From: Bacillus cereus G9842
Lineage (GTDB): Bacteria; Bacillota; Bacilli; Bacillales; Bacillaceae_G
Length of the DNA: 64,000 bases
NCBI RefSeq assembly: GCF_000021305.1
Contig: NC_011772.1
Coordinates: 1,960,001-2,024,000 of the forward strand
Direction: 5' to 3'
Part shown: positions 62,120-64,000 of the stretch, in pieces
Layout of the letters: each line of letters begins with the position of its first letter
Numbering within the stretch: position 1 is the first letter of the stretch
Translations under genes and position numbers: made by a program
The notes under the pieces: model-generated
The model's database searches: none
The model's input: only the letters and a program-made list of their open reading frames with translations
What the model was told of the DNA's origin: nothing

Positions 62120-63037
62120 ATGATTATTTTTATTATATTAGACGTAATATTACCAATATTAATATTGCTGCTAATTGGTGCAATTTTACAAAGGAAGTTC
62201 CAATTTAACTTAAAGCAGCTATCTACACTTATTACTTATTGCTTGATGCCAGCGGCTGTATTTATGAATATATATGATATTAGTATAGAGACAGGTTTGT
62301 TGCTCCAGATAATATACTATTTAATGCTTTATAGTTTGAGTCTGATCATAGTAAGTCATTTCATTTCAAAAACATTAAAGTTAGAAAAAGGAGAAAGTGC
62401 AGCTCTAAAAAATAGTATTTCGTTAATGAATTCCGGTAATTATGGATTACCAGTAAGTCAATTGATTTTCAGTCACAATCCAGTGGGGGTTTCCATTCAA
62501 ATTTTTATTGTGATTTTCCAGAATCTTTTAACTTATTCATATGGGATATATAACTTACTATCAGCAACAAAAACAATCGGAAGTATTATTCAATCATTTC
62601 TAAGACTGCCTGTACTTCATGCGCTTGTATTAGGGGTTCTCTTTCAATCTTTTAAAATTCAAATACCTAATTCTATCTTTCTACCTCTTAATCAGCTTGC
62701 GAATAGTTTTGTTGCAATAGCAATCATATTGCTAGGAGCGCAATTATCTAACATTAAGCTTAATTTTTTCCATCGAGTCATAACATGGGCTTTAATTGGA
62801 AGGTTACTGATAGGACCATTATTAGCACTTGCCATGATCTATCTACTAAACATTGATGGTATTGTTGCACAATCATTATTTATTGCAAGTTCTTTTCCTA
62901 CTTCAAGAAATACATCAACCATTGCTATGGAGTATCAAATAGAGCCTGAACTACATGCACAAATCGTTTTATTTTCAACACTTTTCAGCATTGTTACAGT
63001 AACTGTCGTTATTTATTTGTCATATATTTTGTTTTGA
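62120..63037 (+). CDS. AEC (auxin efflux carrier) family transporter
   Basis: A 305-aa integral membrane protein with about ten helices. Family features are the N-terminal LPILILLLIGAILQRKFQF, the NSISLMNSGNYGLPVSQLIFS motif in the middle and SLFIASSFPTSRNTSTIAMEY near the C-terminus. AEC proteins export organic acids or related small molecules; the substrate is unknown. It is preceded by GAGGT. No neighbouring gene in the same operon is seen. Confidence 0.87.
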   Translation: MIIFIILDVILPILILLLIGAILQRKFQFNLKQLSTLITYCLMPAAVFMNIYDISIETGLLLQIIYYLMLYSLSLIIVSHFISKTLKLEKGESAALKNSISLMNSGNYGLPVSQLIFSHNPVGVSIQIFIVIFQNLLTYSYGIYNLLSATKTIGSIIQSFLRLPVLHALVLGVLFQSFKIQIPNSIFLPLNQLANSFVAIAIILLGAQLSNIKLNFFHRVITWALIGRLLIGPLLALAMIYLLNIDGIVAQSLFIASSFPTSRNTSTIAMEYQIEPELHAQIVLFSTLFSIVTVTVVIYLSYILF

Positions 63038-63384
63038 ATATACGTGCAAAAACGAATAGATTTGAGGCGATAAATGATGGACGGAAATCCCATCGATATG
63101 AGAAGAAAACAGTCTTAGATATATTGGGTGTCGTTTACAATTGTACCATGTCTGATAATCAAGCAGTTTAATTCAAAAAAAGGAAACGCATTAGGGGTTA
63201 TTTCGGATGCAAATCTTTAAAGCATCTACATATAGACTTGCGAAAAAAGACACAATTTCGCTTATAATTGACGTTACATGAGCTTAGTTTGATAGCGATG
63301 GGGTGGGAGTGTCAAGTAAGAATTTTTTCTTTATTGATTTTATGCGGTTTTTCCGCAAAATTGTAACTAAGGAGGGATTCCAAG
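63038..63384 (+). other. Intergenic region upstream of the SpoIIAA-like gene
   Basis: This 347-bp gap contains a TATAAT at 63263-63268 with no good -35 (TTGCGA at 63238-63243 is 19 bp away), a small hairpin TGCGG-TTTTT-CCGCA just before the gene, and AAGGAGGG as its ribosome binding site. No gene or pseudogene is clear in the rest. Confidence 0.5.
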
Positions 63385-63762
63385 TTGAGTAAACAGAATA
63401 TCAGCACAACAGTTTCAGGAGATATAATTGTTACCCATCTAGTTGGAAATATAAAAACAGATGATGTGTATGAATGGTTTAATGGTTTTGAGCAGGTTTG
63501 TCAGCAATTCATTTCTGAAGGGCGGAAATACAAATTGTTGGTGGATAGAAAAGGATACACGCCAAATCATTTTTCTGTTCAAAAAGTATGGAAAGAGAAG
63601 TTCTTCAATGAAATCATTTTGAATAACAGTAAGGCAATTGCATTTCTCCTTGAAGAGGGGGAGATAATGGATTATTTACAACAATCTAATACGAAAGAAT
63701 CTGTGAGATTTTTTGATGATTATGAACAAGCGCTAATTTGGTTGAATGAATATCCAATATAA
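63385..63762 (+). CDS. SpoIIAA/STAS-like small protein
   Basis: A 125-aa protein with a pattern like SpoIIAA-type STAS proteins: ISTTVSGDIIVTHLVGNIKTDDVYEWFNGFEQ, then KYKLLVDRKGYTP, KAIAFLLEEGEI and the C-terminal RFFDDYEQALIWLNEY. It is probably a cytoplasmic alpha/beta protein, but no function is recognised. The TTG start has AAGGAGGG at a good distance. A strong terminator follows. Confidence 0.7.
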   Translation: MSKQNISTTVSGDIIVTHLVGNIKTDDVYEWFNGFEQVCQQFISEGRKYKLLVDRKGYTPNHFSVQKVWKEKFFNEIILNNSKAIAFLLEEGEIMDYLQQSNTKESVRFFDDYEQALIWLNEYPI

Positions 63763-63772
63763 AACCTGTATT

Positions 63773-63806
63773 GAAGCAGTTGCTCTCAAGCAACTGCTTT
63801 TTTTGT
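63773..63806 (+). terminator. Terminator after the SpoIIAA-like gene
   Basis: Arms AAGCAGTTGC and GCAACTGCTT around TCTCAA, followed by T7. From 63807 to the window end I see no gene that I can support. Confidence 0.9.
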
Positions 63807-64000
63807 CCGTAATTGTTGCCGCTATTTTTCTTCACAGATTCTTGTCCAATTGTTTGTCTGATCCTAAAAAGCGAAACTAAAGCAAAAGGAACAAACGCCT
63901 CTAAAAAACGTTTGTTCAAAGTTAATTACTATTTTAGCTAAGTGATAGATTACATTTTATGAGTACGAGAAAGCTTGTTTATAAGTTTAGGAAATATAGA

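Noticed and set aside
63686..63919. Minus-strand 77-residue frame at the window edge
   Set aside because: It overlaps the SpoIIAA-like gene and its terminator. The sequence has no recognisable domain and no ribosome binding site that I trust.

Overview
The window is low-GC Firmicutes DNA with strong AAGGAGG-type ribosome binding sites and compact operons. Gene content points to the Bacillus cereus group: a GerW (YtfJ) spore protein, a DUF3600 anti-sigma partner of an ECF sigma factor, an Fnr with a C-terminal cysteine cluster beside nar and molybdenum-cofactor genes, and two copies of a small structured repeat flanked by TTTAT that resembles the group-specific bcr1 element. Species cannot be fixed from the sequence alone.

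Layout. 1-7 kb: the end of a YitT-family gene, a MocR-type regulator divergent from an acetyltransferase, a metallophosphoesterase, a DUF1648 membrane protein, and an operon of three GNAT acetyltransferases with a 2H phosphoesterase and a cupin. 7.3-18.2 kb: a complete type VII (Ess) secretion locus in the order esxA-esaA-essA-esaB-essB-essC. EsaA carries 13 tandem 42-bp repeats. 18.1-26 kb: the accessory cargo of that secretion system. It holds a lipoprotein, a lipase with a C-terminal helical (apparently reversed) targeting region, a small helical partner and a DUF4176 protein. A second, decayed lipase copy, two further intact lipoprotein paralogues, two lipoprotein remnants and three unrecognised membrane proteins follow. 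26-48 kb: mostly housekeeping and scattered genes, including gerW, a methyltransferase, fhs, a DEAD-box helicase, a sugar isomerase-like protein, a quinone oxidoreductase, an ECF sigma/anti-sigma pair, an AarF/UbiB kinase, a glutathione peroxidase and a MoxR-DUF58-transglutaminase operon. 48.6-61.5 kb: an anaerobic nitrate respiration island, narGHJI, fnr (opposite strand), moaA-moeB-like-moeA-moaE-moaD and narK. 61.5-64 kb: a PspC remnant, an AEC-family transporter and a small SpoIIAA-like protein.

How the parts work together. NarGHI needs the molybdenum cofactor made by the Moa/Moe proteins. Both transcription units start from promoters with an FNR box (TGTGN-N6-TCACA type) centred 41.5 bp upstream of the predicted start, so the locally encoded Fnr very likely activates both under anaerobiosis. 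NarK would import nitrate and export nitrite.

The Ess machinery is followed directly by a lipase-immunity-partner cassette whose first gene overlaps essC. The layout recalls the staphylococcal TslA class of T7SS lipase toxin. The repeated lipoprotein genes look like an expanding and decaying immunity-gene array. This accessory region is the most interesting part of the window.
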